Below, piece by piece: positions 26,962 to 35,094 of a DNA stretch of 64,000 nucleotides. The number at the start of each line of letters is the position of its first letter. The first letter of the stretch is position 1. The stretch lies in the NCBI GenBank assembly GCA_025454925.1, contig JALONM010000006.1:62001-126000 (forward strand), in the 5' to 3' direction. The notes beneath the pieces are model-generated. The model was not told the DNA's origin. It did not search any database and saw nothing but the letters and a program-made list of their open reading frames with translations. A program made the translations under genes and the position numbers. The stretch comes from Cytophagaceae bacterium. Its GTDB lineage: Bacteria > Bacteroidota > Bacteroidia > Cytophagales > Cytophagaceae.

Positions 26962-27486
26962 TTACTCAAATTGCCCCAGGTACGAATTGCCTTCCCCACA
27001 AAAATCAAGTAGCTCTCCGTTTTTCAGAATTAATTCGCAACCATGTTCAGTTTCCCATTCCGGATAAAACAACATGCGTACAAACCGGTGTTTGCTAGGA
27101 CTGTCTTCTTCTATGGAAACTTGCACCAGATTTGCCTTTGAAAAAGCGTCTTCGGGTGTTTTTATTCCAAAAGTCCGGAGGTTTGCTACTTGTTCAGTTT
27201 CTCCTTCCAGTATGTCAAATCCGTAGGAAATATATTCGCAACATTCCAGGCAGTGTTGGTAGAGAAGGCGCTCCATTAAGTCTCTGCTGCGTTCCGTGAG
27301 ATTCAGGAAATCTTGCACGCTGGCCACCATCTTGTCTGAAATGATGTGCTCAGTGTATTTCAATTGCAACGGAGACGTGTAAAGCATCAGCACAACTTTC
27401 TTGTTGAAAAAAGGTGAGTCTAGCAGAAGTTTACCTTCCGTCCAGATGCTGTTCAATAGAATATCGTTTCTGCTGATGGTGTTCAT
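26962..27486 (-). CDS. Unknown 174-residue cytosolic protein
   Basis: I do not recognise this protein with confidence. It has no signal or TM segment. A Cys-containing middle (YQHCLECCEYISYG) and a C-terminal FYPEWETEHGCELILKNG are the most distinctive parts; the W-E-x-E-H-G motif resembles C-termini of some DUF6985-like or immunity-type proteins, but this is a weak resemblance. It starts 20 bp after the queE stop and is likely the last gene of the response regulator-folD-queE operon. The start at MNTISRND (27486) is chosen over upstream in-frame Mets that lie inside queE. Confidence 0.7.
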   Translation of the reverse strand: MNTISRNDILLNSIWTEGKLLLDSPFFNKKVVLMLYTSPLQLKYTEHIISDKMVASVQDFLNLTERSRDLMERLLYQHCLECCEYISYGFDILEGETEQVANLRTFGIKTPEDAFSKANLVQVSIEEDSPSKHRFVRMLFYPEWETEHGCELILKNGELLDFCGEGNSYLGQFE

Positions 27487-27506
27487 GGAAAGTAAGGGAG
27501 CGCGTA

Positions 27507-28121
27507 CTAAGGGATGTTCATGTATTTGTGCAATTGCAGGGATACTTGCCATTGCGGATGGGCCATGCAATATTCTGTGATTAGCGGAATCATTTCCTCC
27601 CGTTTCGACCATTCCGGTTGCAGGTACAATTGACAAGCCGGCGAAACTTCTTTGGCATACTGTTCTGCGAATTCAAAATCCGATTTGTGGTAAACGATTA
27701 CTTTGAGTTCGTTGGCTGCGCTAATCACAGAAGGGTGGGCGGGTTTGAATTTTTTGGGAGAAAGACAAATCCAGTCCCAGGTGCCAGAAATTGGGTAGGC
27801 TCCTGAGGTTTCGATGTTGGTGCTGAATCCCGCTTCCAGTAGGGCGAGTGTGAGGGGTTGTAAATCGTACATCAGCGGTTCGCCGCCGGTAATTACCGCA
27901 AGCCTGGCCGGAACTTTGTTCGCTGAAGCAACAATATCACTTACCAATACCTGTGGATGGTCGGATGCCTCCCATGATTCTTTTACATCGCACCAGGGGC
28001 AGCCTACATCACAGCCAGCCAGCCGTATGAAATAGGCAGCCTGGCCTTGGTAATACCCTTCTCCCTGAAGCGTATAAAAAGCTTCCATCAGAGGGTAACG
28101 TACATGGTCCTGCATTTCCAT
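27507..28121 (-). CDS. queE: 7-carboxy-7-deazaguanine synthase QueE
   Basis: A 204-residue radical SAM enzyme converting 6-carboxytetrahydropterin to 7-carboxy-7-deazaguanine, an early step to queuosine. FYTLQGEGYYQGQAAYFIRLAGC leads into the cluster motif CDVGCPWCD (CxxxCxxC), then VITGGEPLMYDL and LSPKKFKP, all diagnostic. The start codon overlaps the folD stop by one base (TAATG), so translation is coupled. The late-step enzyme QueG is encoded at 19956-20903; queC, queD, queF and tgt are not in the window. Confidence 0.94.
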   Translation of the reverse strand: MEMQDHVRYPLMEAFYTLQGEGYYQGQAAYFIRLAGCDVGCPWCDVKESWEASDHPQVLVSDIVASANKVPARLAVITGGEPLMYDLQPLTLALLEAGFSTNIETSGAYPISGTWDWICLSPKKFKPAHPSVISAANELKVIVYHKSDFEFAEQYAKEVSPACQLYLQPEWSKREEMIPLITEYCMAHPQWQVSLQLHKYMNIP

Positions 28122-29002
28122 TACGGATAAATTTCTTTTTTGGCAGCCTTCAAGGTGTTTTCCAGCAAGGAACAGATGGTCATCAAACCTACGCCGCCAG
28201 GTACCGGTGTGAGGTAGCTGGCCTTGGCAGAAACCTCGTCGAACTTAACATCGCCTTTCAGTCTGAAACCAGATTTTTTGCTTGGGTCTTCCAAGCGATG
28301 AATGCCTACATCGATTACAACGGCACCTTCTTTCACCATGTCGGCGCCTACAAATTCCGCTTTGCCAATGGCCACGATCAGAATGTCGGCCTGACGTGTG
28401 ATCTCTGCCAGATTTTTGGTTTTGCTATGGCAAATCGTTACCGTTGAATTTCCTGGATACGTATTTTTTGACATCAGAATGCTCATCGGAGAGCCTACGA
28501 TGTTGCTTCGTCCAAGTACTACACAATGTTTTCCTTCGGTAGGCAGTTGGTAGCGTTTTAAAAGTTGAGTAACACCATGAGGAGTGGCGGAGACATACGT
28601 TGGCAGTCCGAGTGCCAGCCGGCCCACATTAGCCGGATGAAAACCATCTACGTCTTTGGCAGGATCAATGCTTTGCACCACCTTATCAGCAGAGATATGA
28701 GCCGGAAGCGGCATCTGAACAATCAAACCGTCGATATCGGGGTTGTTGTTGATTTCTTGAATTTTGGCAAGCAAGGCTTCTTCGGAAGTAGTGGCCGGAA
28801 GTTCAATATGGGTAGACGTAAACCCTACACGTTCGCAAGATTTTACTTTGTTGTTTACATAGGTAATGCTTGCTCCGTCGCTCCCAACGATGATTGCTGC
28901 CAGGTGAGGCACTTTGCCACCACGGTCTTTAATGCTCTTTACTTCCTCAGCGATTTCATTCAGAACTTCCTCTGATATTTTTTTTCCGTCCAGTAGTTGC
29001 AT
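28121..29002 (-). CDS. folD: Methylenetetrahydrofolate dehydrogenase/cyclohydrolase FolD
   Basis: A 293-residue bifunctional enzyme interconverting 5,10-methylene- and 10-formyl-tetrahydrofolate with NADP. Signatures: [24 protein letters not shown] with the catalytic Tyr-Lys pair, [40 protein letters not shown] and [11 protein letters not shown]. Complete. A Met two codons upstream (29008) is an alternative start. It follows the response-regulator gene by a few bases and is coupled to queE. Confidence 0.97.
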   Translation of the reverse strand: MQLLDGKKISEEVLNEIAEEVKSIKDRGGKVPHLAAIIVGSDGASITYVNNKVKSCERVGFTSTHIELPATTSEEALLAKIQEINNNPDIDGLIVQMPLPAHISADKVVQSIDPAKDVDGFHPANVGRLALGLPTYVSATPHGVTQLLKRYQLPTEGKHCVVLGRSNIVGSPMSILMSKNTYPGNSTVTICHSKTKNLAEITRQADILIVAIGKAEFVGADMVKEGAVVIDVGIHRLEDPSKKSGFRLKGDVKFDEVSAKASYLTPVPGGVGLMTICSLLENTLKAAKKEIYP

Positions 29003-29011
29003 AATCATTTT

Positions 29012-29683
29012 CTATTGAAATCTGTATCCGATGCCGTATACTGTATTCAGGTAATCGGCAGAGCCTGCCTGAATCAGTTTTTTACGCATGTTTTTTATGT
29101 GTGTATAAATGAAATCAAACGAATCGGCCTGATCCATGTGGTCGCCCCAAATATGTTCAGCAATGGAATCCTTGGGAATCACCCTGCCTTTATTGCTGAT
29201 AAAAAATAAAAGCAATTCATACTCTTTACCCGTCAGGGTTATTTCCTTTCCATGTACCTCGACCTTTCTTGCTTCCGGATTAATTTTTATTTCATTAAAA
29301 ATGATATCCGTAGAACCCTCAAAACTCCGACGTCGAATTACTGATTTGATGCGGGCATTTAATTCGGATAAATGAAAAGGCTTAGTAAGATAATCGTCAG
29401 AACCCAACTCCAATCCTTCAATTTTATCGTCCAACGAATTGTTGGCCGAAATAATGATGACTCCGGTTTGTTTTTTTTCTTTTTTGATTGACTTAAGCAC
29501 TTCCAGTCCCGAGCCGTCCGGCAAGTTTATGTCAATCAGAATACAATCATAGCTGTAGTCGTTTACCTTGTCCTGGGCCTCTTTACACGTAGCTGCCGAC
29601 TCGCATATGTAACCTAGGTCGCTTAAATAAGTGACTATTGATTTACGTAATTCTTTTTCGTCTTCTATGATCAGAATTTTCAT
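29012..29683 (-). CDS. OmpR-family response regulator
   Basis: 223 residues. The receiver domain (1-118) has the acidic pair in IIEDEKE, phospho-acceptor D51 in CILIDINLPDGSG and the conserved Lys in YLTKPFHL. The C-terminal winged helix (about 125-223) has LTGKEYELLLFFISNKGRVI and the wing YGIGYRFQ. The start is MKILIIEDEK (29683), not the longer open frame. It leads an operon with folD and queE, an unusual association for a regulator, and no kinase is adjacent. The kinase at 14058-15320 is a possible partner by CusS/CusR resemblance only. Confidence 0.93.
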   Translation of the reverse strand: MKILIIEDEKELRKSIVTYLSDLGYICESAATCKEAQDKVNDYSYDCILIDINLPDGSGLEVLKSIKKEKKQTGVIIISANNSLDDKIEGLELGSDDYLTKPFHLSELNARIKSVIRRRSFEGSTDIIFNEIKINPEARKVEVHGKEITLTGKEYELLLFFISNKGRVIPKDSIAEHIWGDHMDQADSFDFIYTHIKNMRKKLIQAGSADYLNTVYGIGYRFQ

Positions 29684-29876
29684 GCAGGGTATGTAGGCAA
29701 TTACTACCTGATTTTGAAATCTTTTCTTTTGAGTAAAAAAGACAGAATTTCCGGAATAAAAATACAATTAAAAAGACTTAAATACCAGTTGTAAAAATGG
29801 CTGTGGATAATTGAAAGGAAAGGCTGCGGAATTCTGAGGCTAAAGTATGTACCTTTAACCAACATCAAAGAAAAAA

Positions 29877-31175
29877 ATGGGTATGTATACCAGGGTAAAA
29901 GCAGAGCTTCTGACCATTGGCGATGAGTTGTTGTACGGACAAGTATTGGATACCAATAGCCAATGGATGGGAGTGGAATTGGGCAAGCGGGGCATACAAG
30001 TAGTGCGCAAGACTTCCCTGGGCGATGTGCGCGAAGAGATTCTCCAAGCGTTGCAGGATGCCACACGCAGGGCCGATGTAGTCCTCATCACCGGAGGATT
30101 GGGGCCCACTAAAGACGATATTACCAAAAAAACATTGGCCGAATTTTTTAACTCCGGTTTGGTGTTTCATGCAGAGGCTTACGATGCGCTGGAAAAATTT
30201 TTCAGGAGCAGAGGCAAAGAGGTTTCGGAAACCAATAAGTCGCAGGCAGTATTGCCTTCCAACGCAATATATTTGCCTAATACCTGTGGCACTGCACCCG
30301 GCATGTGGTTTGAGGAAAATGGTGTAGTAGTGGTTTCCATGCCCGGAGTGCCATTTGAAATGAAAGAGCTGATGCTTCGGGAGGTGTTACCCCGCATTCA
30401 AAAGCAAAAGAAATTACCGGTTTTAATTCATAAAATCATTCGTACGGTTGGGGTGGGGGAGTCTGTACTTTCAGATATTCTGGAACCCTGGGAAACGGCT
30501 TTGCCCGATAATATGAAGCTCGCTTATCTCCCATCCATTGGAGAGGTAAAGTTGCGGCTTACCTGTCATGGAGATGATCTGGAGACGCTTCAACAGGATG
30601 CCCGCAGGCAGTTGCAAAACATGCTGACGTTGGTGAAGCCTTATGTATTTGCTTATTCTGAAAAGCCCATGGAGCAAGCGCTTGGCGAATTGCTTGTACA
30701 AAGGGGCGTTACGGTAAGTACCGCCGAAAGCTGCTCTGGTGGCTATCTGGCGCATTTATTCACCTCCGTTGCCGGCAGTAGTCAATATTTTAAAGGCAGC
30801 ATTGTGGCCTATCACAACGATGTCAAGCGTTCCATGCTGCAGGTGCCGGATTCCGACATACAGCAGTATGGCGCAGTAAGCGAAGCAGTGGTAAGGCAAA
30901 TGGCACTTCAGGTAAGACAGCGGTTGAATACCGATATCGGCCTGGCTTCTACGGGCATTGCAGGTCCTGGGGGAGGCACAGAGGAAAAACCGGTGGGCAC
31001 GGTTTGGGTTGCTCTTGCTCACGAGCATGGGGTGGTAAGCCGCAAACTGCAGCTTACCGCTCGCAGGGATCTTAATATTCGATTGACCGCTGTGAACTTA
31101 CTCAATTTGCTGCGCCAGGAATTGAACGTTGAAATTTCTGAAGAGGAATTATGGTCTGGTACAGGATTGGATTAA
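29877..31175 (+). CDS. cinA: CinA-like protein (MoCF domain + nicotinamide-nucleotide amidase)
   Basis: A 432-residue two-domain protein. The N-terminal MoCF/COG1058 domain (about 7-175) has LLTIGDELLYGQVLDTNS and ITGGLGPTKDD and is associated with NAD-related pyrophosphatase activity. The C-terminal amidase domain (about 265-420) has VSTAESCSGGYLA and STGIAGPGGGT and deamidates NMN to NaMN for pyridine salvage. The length and domain order are standard. A TACCTTTA box at 29850-29857 may be a -7 element. It stands alone, divergent from the response regulator. Confidence 0.95.
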   Translation: MGMYTRVKAELLTIGDELLYGQVLDTNSQWMGVELGKRGIQVVRKTSLGDVREEILQALQDATRRADVVLITGGLGPTKDDITKKTLAEFFNSGLVFHAEAYDALEKFFRSRGKEVSETNKSQAVLPSNAIYLPNTCGTAPGMWFEENGVVVVSMPGVPFEMKELMLREVLPRIQKQKKLPVLIHKIIRTVGVGESVLSDILEPWETALPDNMKLAYLPSIGEVKLRLTCHGDDLETLQQDARRQLQNMLTLVKPYVFAYSEKPMEQALGELLVQRGVTVSTAESCSGGYLAHLFTSVAGSSQYFKGSIVAYHNDVKRSMLQVPDSDIQQYGAVSEAVVRQMALQVRQRLNTDIGLASTGIAGPGGGTEEKPVGTVWVALAHEHGVVSRKLQLTARRDLNIRLTAVNLLNLLRQELNVEISEEELWSGTGLD

Positions 31176-31302
31176 CCACTTGGAAAAAACAATACTCGGC
31201 TGTGCAAGGTATAAATCCGCATTGGTGGCTTATTCGGACTTGCCTCGGTTCGGTTGTATGACTATATACTTGCTTTTTACAGGAAAGCAGTCAATTTATA
31301 AG

Positions 31303-31331
31303 TTGAAAATTCTTGATTTTCATTAACTTTG
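31303..31331 (+). promoter_or_regulatory. Candidate promoter of the E2 gene
   Basis: TTG (31303-31305), 18-nt spacer, TAACTTTG (31324-31331), a good Bacteroidota-type promoter, leaving a 24-nt leader before the ATG at 31356. Its position makes it unlikely that coding sequence for the missing lipoyl half lies upstream. Confidence 0.6.
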
Positions 31332-31355
31332 GATGTAAAGTGATTTTATTGCACC

Positions 31356-32618
31356 ATGGCGCTTGTTGAAATGGTGGAAGTGGCCACCGATAAGGTGGAT
31401 ACTGAAATACCAGCAACGCATTCGGGTATTTTAAAACAGATACTGGCTGAAAAGGGACAAGTGGTGAAGGTGGGAGCTGTTATTGCCATCATCGAAACGG
31501 AGGCCGATACATCGGTACAACCCAATGCCAAGCCCATTCAGGAAAAGCCGGTGGAGAAAAAAACTCCGGAAACCCAGCCTCCGGTGGAAGTAAAATCCAA
31601 TCCCGTTTCTACTACTACCGTTTCTAAAAGTGCCAAAGGGAAATTCTTTTCTCCCCTCGTATTAAATATTGCCCGACAGGAAAATATTTCCATGACGGAG
31701 CTTGAGCTTATTCAAGGCACAGGTAAAGACGGCAGAATTACTAAATCGGACATATTGCAATTTATAGAACTGCGTAAGTCCGGAAAGCTCAGTCCTCCTG
31801 AGGTTCAGCAGGAGGTAGTAAAAGATGAAACCAAGGAAATGCCGGCCAAAGATCCGGTGAAAGAAGAGCTGAAAGAGTCGGTAAAGCCTGCCACTTCGCT
31901 GTCTGGCAATGTCGAGATCATTGAGATGGATCGCATGCGCAAAATGATTTCTGAGCGTATGCTCGAGTCTAAGCGCATATCTCCACACGTAACTTCTTTT
32001 GTGGAGGCCGACGTCACCAATATTGTTTATTGGAGAAATCGTATGAAAAACGATTTCATGGAACGCGAAGGTGCCGCCCTTACCCTTACTCCTATCTTTA
32101 TCGAGGCGGTTGCCAGAGCTCTTAAGGATTATCCGATGGTAAATATTTCGGTAGAGGGGGATAAGATAATTCGCAAAAAAGACATCAACATAGGCATGGC
32201 TGTGGCCTTGCCGAGTGGTAACCTCATAGTGCCTGTCATTAAAAACGCCGATCAACTCAATCTGATCGGACTTACCAAACAAGTAAATGAGCTGGCGCGC
32301 AAAGCCAGAAATAATAAATTGACGCCCGACGACCTCGCCAATGGAACATACAGCGTTTCTAACGTTGGTTCTTTTGGTAACTTAATGGGAACACCAATCA
32401 TTATGCAGCCGCAATGCGCCATCCTGGCCTTGGGAGCGGTCATCAAAAAGCCAGCCGTGATTGAAACCGACCAGGGAGATACCATTGGCATACGCCACAT
32501 GATGTTCCTGTCGCATTCTTACGATCATAGGGTGATTGATGGATCTCTCGGAGGGATGTTTGTAAGAAGAGTAGCAGATTACCTTGAAAGTTTTGATTTG
32601 AATCGAAAGGTGTTTTAA
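31356..32618 (+). CDS. 2-oxoacid dehydrogenase acyltransferase (E2) with half a lipoyl domain
   Basis: 420 residues of a dihydrolipoamide acyltransferase. The catalytic domain (about 185-420) is intact with DHRVIDGSLGG (H391, D395), and a peripheral subunit-binding domain lies at about 97-138 (FFSPLVLNIARQ...GKDGRITKSD). The N-terminus reads MALVEMVEVATDKVDTEIP: the lipoyl-Lys (K13) and the second half of the lipoyl domain are there, but the roughly 30 residues (MPKMGES...GD.V...) that family members carry between MALVEMV and EVATDKV are missing in frame. One lipoyl domain is therefore probably unfolded or absent. No E1 gene is adjacent; an E3 gene is at 39361. Branched-chain or 2-oxoglutarate substrate cannot be decided. 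Confidence 0.9.
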   Translation: MALVEMVEVATDKVDTEIPATHSGILKQILAEKGQVVKVGAVIAIIETEADTSVQPNAKPIQEKPVEKKTPETQPPVEVKSNPVSTTTVSKSAKGKFFSPLVLNIARQENISMTELELIQGTGKDGRITKSDILQFIELRKSGKLSPPEVQQEVVKDETKEMPAKDPVKEELKESVKPATSLSGNVEIIEMDRMRKMISERMLESKRISPHVTSFVEADVTNIVYWRNRMKNDFMEREGAALTLTPIFIEAVARALKDYPMVNISVEGDKIIRKKDINIGMAVALPSGNLIVPVIKNADQLNLIGLTKQVNELARKARNNKLTPDDLANGTYSVSNVGSFGNLMGTPIIMQPQCAILALGAVIKKPAVIETDQGDTIGIRHMMFLSHSYDHRVIDGSLGGMFVRRVADYLESFDLNRKVF

Positions 32619-32672
32619 TATAGTTTGCTTCAAAGTAACATTTCACTCGAGAAAATCGTGTTAATAAATTTC

Positions 32673-32708
32673 AAAAAAAGCTCCTGATTCTTGGAGCTTT
32701 TTTATTTT
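32673..32708 (+). terminator. Rho-independent terminator after the E2 gene
   Basis: AAAAAAGCTCC pairs with GGAGCTTTTTT around a loop of about 8 nt, followed by further T residues. It is a textbook intrinsic terminator about 55 bp after the E2 stop. Confidence 0.88.
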
Positions 32709-32850
32709 TGGGAATATACTTGGAATACTCAGTTTTGCAACTGACATTTCTACAAAGTAATGAAGCACAATATGAAGAAAGGTCATAGATCGTAGATTTA
32801 TGGTCGTTTCTTTATGGAATGATTTCAATTGAAAAATTAGAATTGAATAT

Positions 32851-33423
32851 ATGATTAGAAAGGTAGCTATACTGGCACTGCTATGCAGTTTCTTCTCCAT
32901 GCATCAAAAACAAAAAGATTTTCATGTTTTAATTGAACAAGGAGGTGTAATAATCACGCCAAACAATGGAGAAATTAATTTAAAAAAAGGAGAATTTAAT
33001 ATCGTATTTGAGTTGAGTGAACCGATGGGTGTGTTGGTTAATGGGTCATTCCAAGAGACTACCTATGAAAGGGCTGTGAAAGGAAAACCTAAATCCGACC
33101 TTCCAGGTTTTGAAAATACGGGCATGGCTGAAGGGCTTTTGAACCCGGACAAAGAAATTTTTATTTCGAACGACGCTCCCAATTATTGGTTTTACGATGA
33201 CAAAGAAAATAACCGATTTAATTCTGTTGAAGTAGTTAATGAAAAATTAATATGTAAAAGAATAATTCAAAACTTTTACGAGGTCGAAACCAAAAAAAAT
33301 ATAAAAGTAGAAAATGTTAGCAAACCTCTTTATTTGGTTTTTATTTCATACAGGCAGGGGAAATCAATTGTCGACGAAATTGAAACTAAAAGAGAATGGG
33401 TTAAAATAAACTGGATAAAATAA
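32851..33423 (+). CDS. AT-rich orphan, probably exported
   Basis: A 190-residue protein that I do not recognise. The first 17 residues (MIRKVAILALLCSFFSM) look like a signal peptide; the remainder is hydrophilic, Lys/Asn/Glu-rich and probably beta-rich (GEINLKKGEFNIVFELSEPMG). The coding sequence is visibly more AT-rich than its neighbours, which hints at horizontal acquisition. It has its own strand position after a strong terminator and is convergent with the fusion gene at 33445, so it appears to be a single-gene unit. Confidence 0.65.
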   Translation: MIRKVAILALLCSFFSMHQKQKDFHVLIEQGGVIITPNNGEINLKKGEFNIVFELSEPMGVLVNGSFQETTYERAVKGKPKSDLPGFENTGMAEGLLNPDKEIFISNDAPNYWFYDDKENNRFNSVEVVNEKLICKRIIQNFYEVETKKNIKVENVSKPLYLVFISYRQGKSIVDEIETKREWVKINWIK

Positions 33424-33444
33424 TTCAATGTAAGTACGCATCCT

Positions 33445-35040
33445 TTATGGTTTTTCCGCCACCAGAATCATTGTAGATACAGGGAATGGCATTGGAGTTA
33501 AGGCGTTTTCTTTTTTACTGAAAAGTGCCACTTTGTTTTGATATCGGTTTTCGATAATCCATGGATTAGCGAAAGCGCTGGATACGGCTGAGATCCGGAA
33601 GCCAGCGTGCCGCATGGCTTCGCACCATTCTTCGTAGGACCAAAAGCAAAACCGCTCGTGCATTTCGCTTTTCCAGTTGTCTGTATAATCTTTTTTAGTA
33701 ATAAATTCGCAGGCGTTCTCCATGCTCAGCACGGCATACTTCTTGCCTTCCAGGTGCTCGAGTCGATAGGGCAGTGTGAATTGGTAATCGTTTCGGAAAT
33801 CTCTGGCAAAGCGACGAAAACGTCCTAGCGTTGAAAGTGTGTTCAGGTATGAACAAAGTTCCTGACGGTCATGTATAGTTTTGTCCCAATCTTCGCTTTG
33901 TCCATCCTGGTCTTGCAGCCACAGGTATACTTCTTCGTTTTTATTGTCCGGTCCTACCACATCGCGATTAATCCAAACACCCCCCGAACATAATTCGCTG
34001 AATCGGTTCCGGATGAAAGCCAGAAGGTCTTCGTGTTTTCCGTACGATTCAATTTCATGCGTTAACGAGGAGGTGATGATGGTATGCATGGATTCCGGTT
34101 GAAATACCAATCCGGAGACTGCATTTTTTTGACTGAAAAAAACATTTGGATTCGCGAACTCACGGTTTACTTTTCGTTGCTGGCAAATTTCAAACAAATG
34201 CCGTGATACTTCAATGCCATAAAAATCCGATTCACGCAGCCGTTCGTCTTGTGTGGCGCATTTGATCCAGCTTCCAACGGCACAGCCAATATCACCGATG
34301 CGTCCAGGTTTTACGAAAGCAGCGGTGTCGTTGTATTTCAATTGGGCAATGTCATCCATCTGCCGCACATACGAGTTGTAATCCCTCGATTCGGTCAAGT
34401 CGCCGTCCTGGCCTATCAACGTATCCTGAAACAATACTTGAACTTTGTAGCCAAGTTTATAACGCGACCAGATGCGGTAGGTCGCCGGATGGATATATTC
34501 GAGAATCTCCGTGTCGGTTTGCCATTGCTTGCCTGCTTGCGCAATTTTTTCTACCAGCGACCAGGGCGAAAGACTGCGGTATTGGTCGGATGTACCAGGT
34601 ACAAGTTCTGCCGGAAGAATGCGGAACCCGAGGCGCTCGTACATGTCGGCCACCGGGGTGGAACACACCACGTAGGTATTGTCTGGTCGCAGGGAGAGCG
34701 AGGCATCGCTTTCGTGCATGATGCGCTTCAGGGTATAGGAAGCAAAATCTTCCGAAGCGCCGATGTCGTCTATCCCAAAAATGAAGGAAGGAATTTCCAG
34801 GTCGCGGCAAAAGTCTTGCAGGGCCAGCGTACGCAGGTAAAAGGGAATTGGGTTTCGACGGGTATTGCTATGATTGGAGGATGTAACGGCTACTATCAGC
34901 GCAGTAATTGGGCCTGGGTAATTCAGGGGTTCGCCATGCTTGTCCGGACTGTTTGCCAAGCCGCCATGGATAAGGCTTGCCAGGTATTTGAATTGAAAGT
35001 CGGTTAGTAAATGATGACGACCGGGAAATAACAGGTACAT
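33445..35040 (-). CDS. Nucleotidyltransferase-like/SAM methyltransferase fusion
   Basis: A 531-residue protein that seems to join two enzymatic domains. Residues 1-200 resemble the HIGH-superfamily nucleotidylyltransferase fold of NMN adenylyltransferases: PGRHHLLTDFQ at the start, ALIVAVTSSNHSNTRRNPIPFYLR (which recalls the NPFTAGER region) and STPVADMYERLGFRI. Residues about 225-520 contain a class I SAM-dependent methyltransferase with motif I IGDIGCAVGSW (248-257), a post-I acidic residue in FYGIEVSRHLF and TIITSSLTHEIESYG. I do not know a characterised protein with this arrangement. It is transcribed alone or with the upstream VWA gene (54 bp gap). The substrate is unknown. Confidence 0.7.
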   Translation of the reverse strand: MYLLFPGRHHLLTDFQFKYLASLIHGGLANSPDKHGEPLNYPGPITALIVAVTSSNHSNTRRNPIPFYLRTLALQDFCRDLEIPSFIFGIDDIGASEDFASYTLKRIMHESDASLSLRPDNTYVVCSTPVADMYERLGFRILPAELVPGTSDQYRSLSPWSLVEKIAQAGKQWQTDTEILEYIHPATYRIWSRYKLGYKVQVLFQDTLIGQDGDLTESRDYNSYVRQMDDIAQLKYNDTAAFVKPGRIGDIGCAVGSWIKCATQDERLRESDFYGIEVSRHLFEICQQRKVNREFANPNVFFSQKNAVSGLVFQPESMHTIITSSLTHEIESYGKHEDLLAFIRNRFSELCSGGVWINRDVVGPDNKNEEVYLWLQDQDGQSEDWDKTIHDRQELCSYLNTLSTLGRFRRFARDFRNDYQFTLPYRLEHLEGKKYAVLSMENACEFITKKDYTDNWKSEMHERFCFWSYEEWCEAMRHAGFRISAVSSAFANPWIIENRYQNKVALFSKKENALTPMPFPVSTMILVAEKP

Positions 35041-35094
35041 AAATCGAACGGTTAGGGCAATGATCCGAATGTATACGAATCCCTCATCAACAGC

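Noticed and set aside
14058-29683. Treating the histidine kinase and the response regulator as one two-component system
   Set aside because: They are about 14 kb apart in different operons; pairing cannot be supported from this sequence.
33445-35040. Plain class I methyltransferase with a wrongly extended start
   Set aside because: The frame from 35040 has coding character throughout, and motifs in residues 1-140 resemble a separate enzyme domain; a start just before the methyltransferase would leave 220 codons of conserved-looking sequence unexplained.
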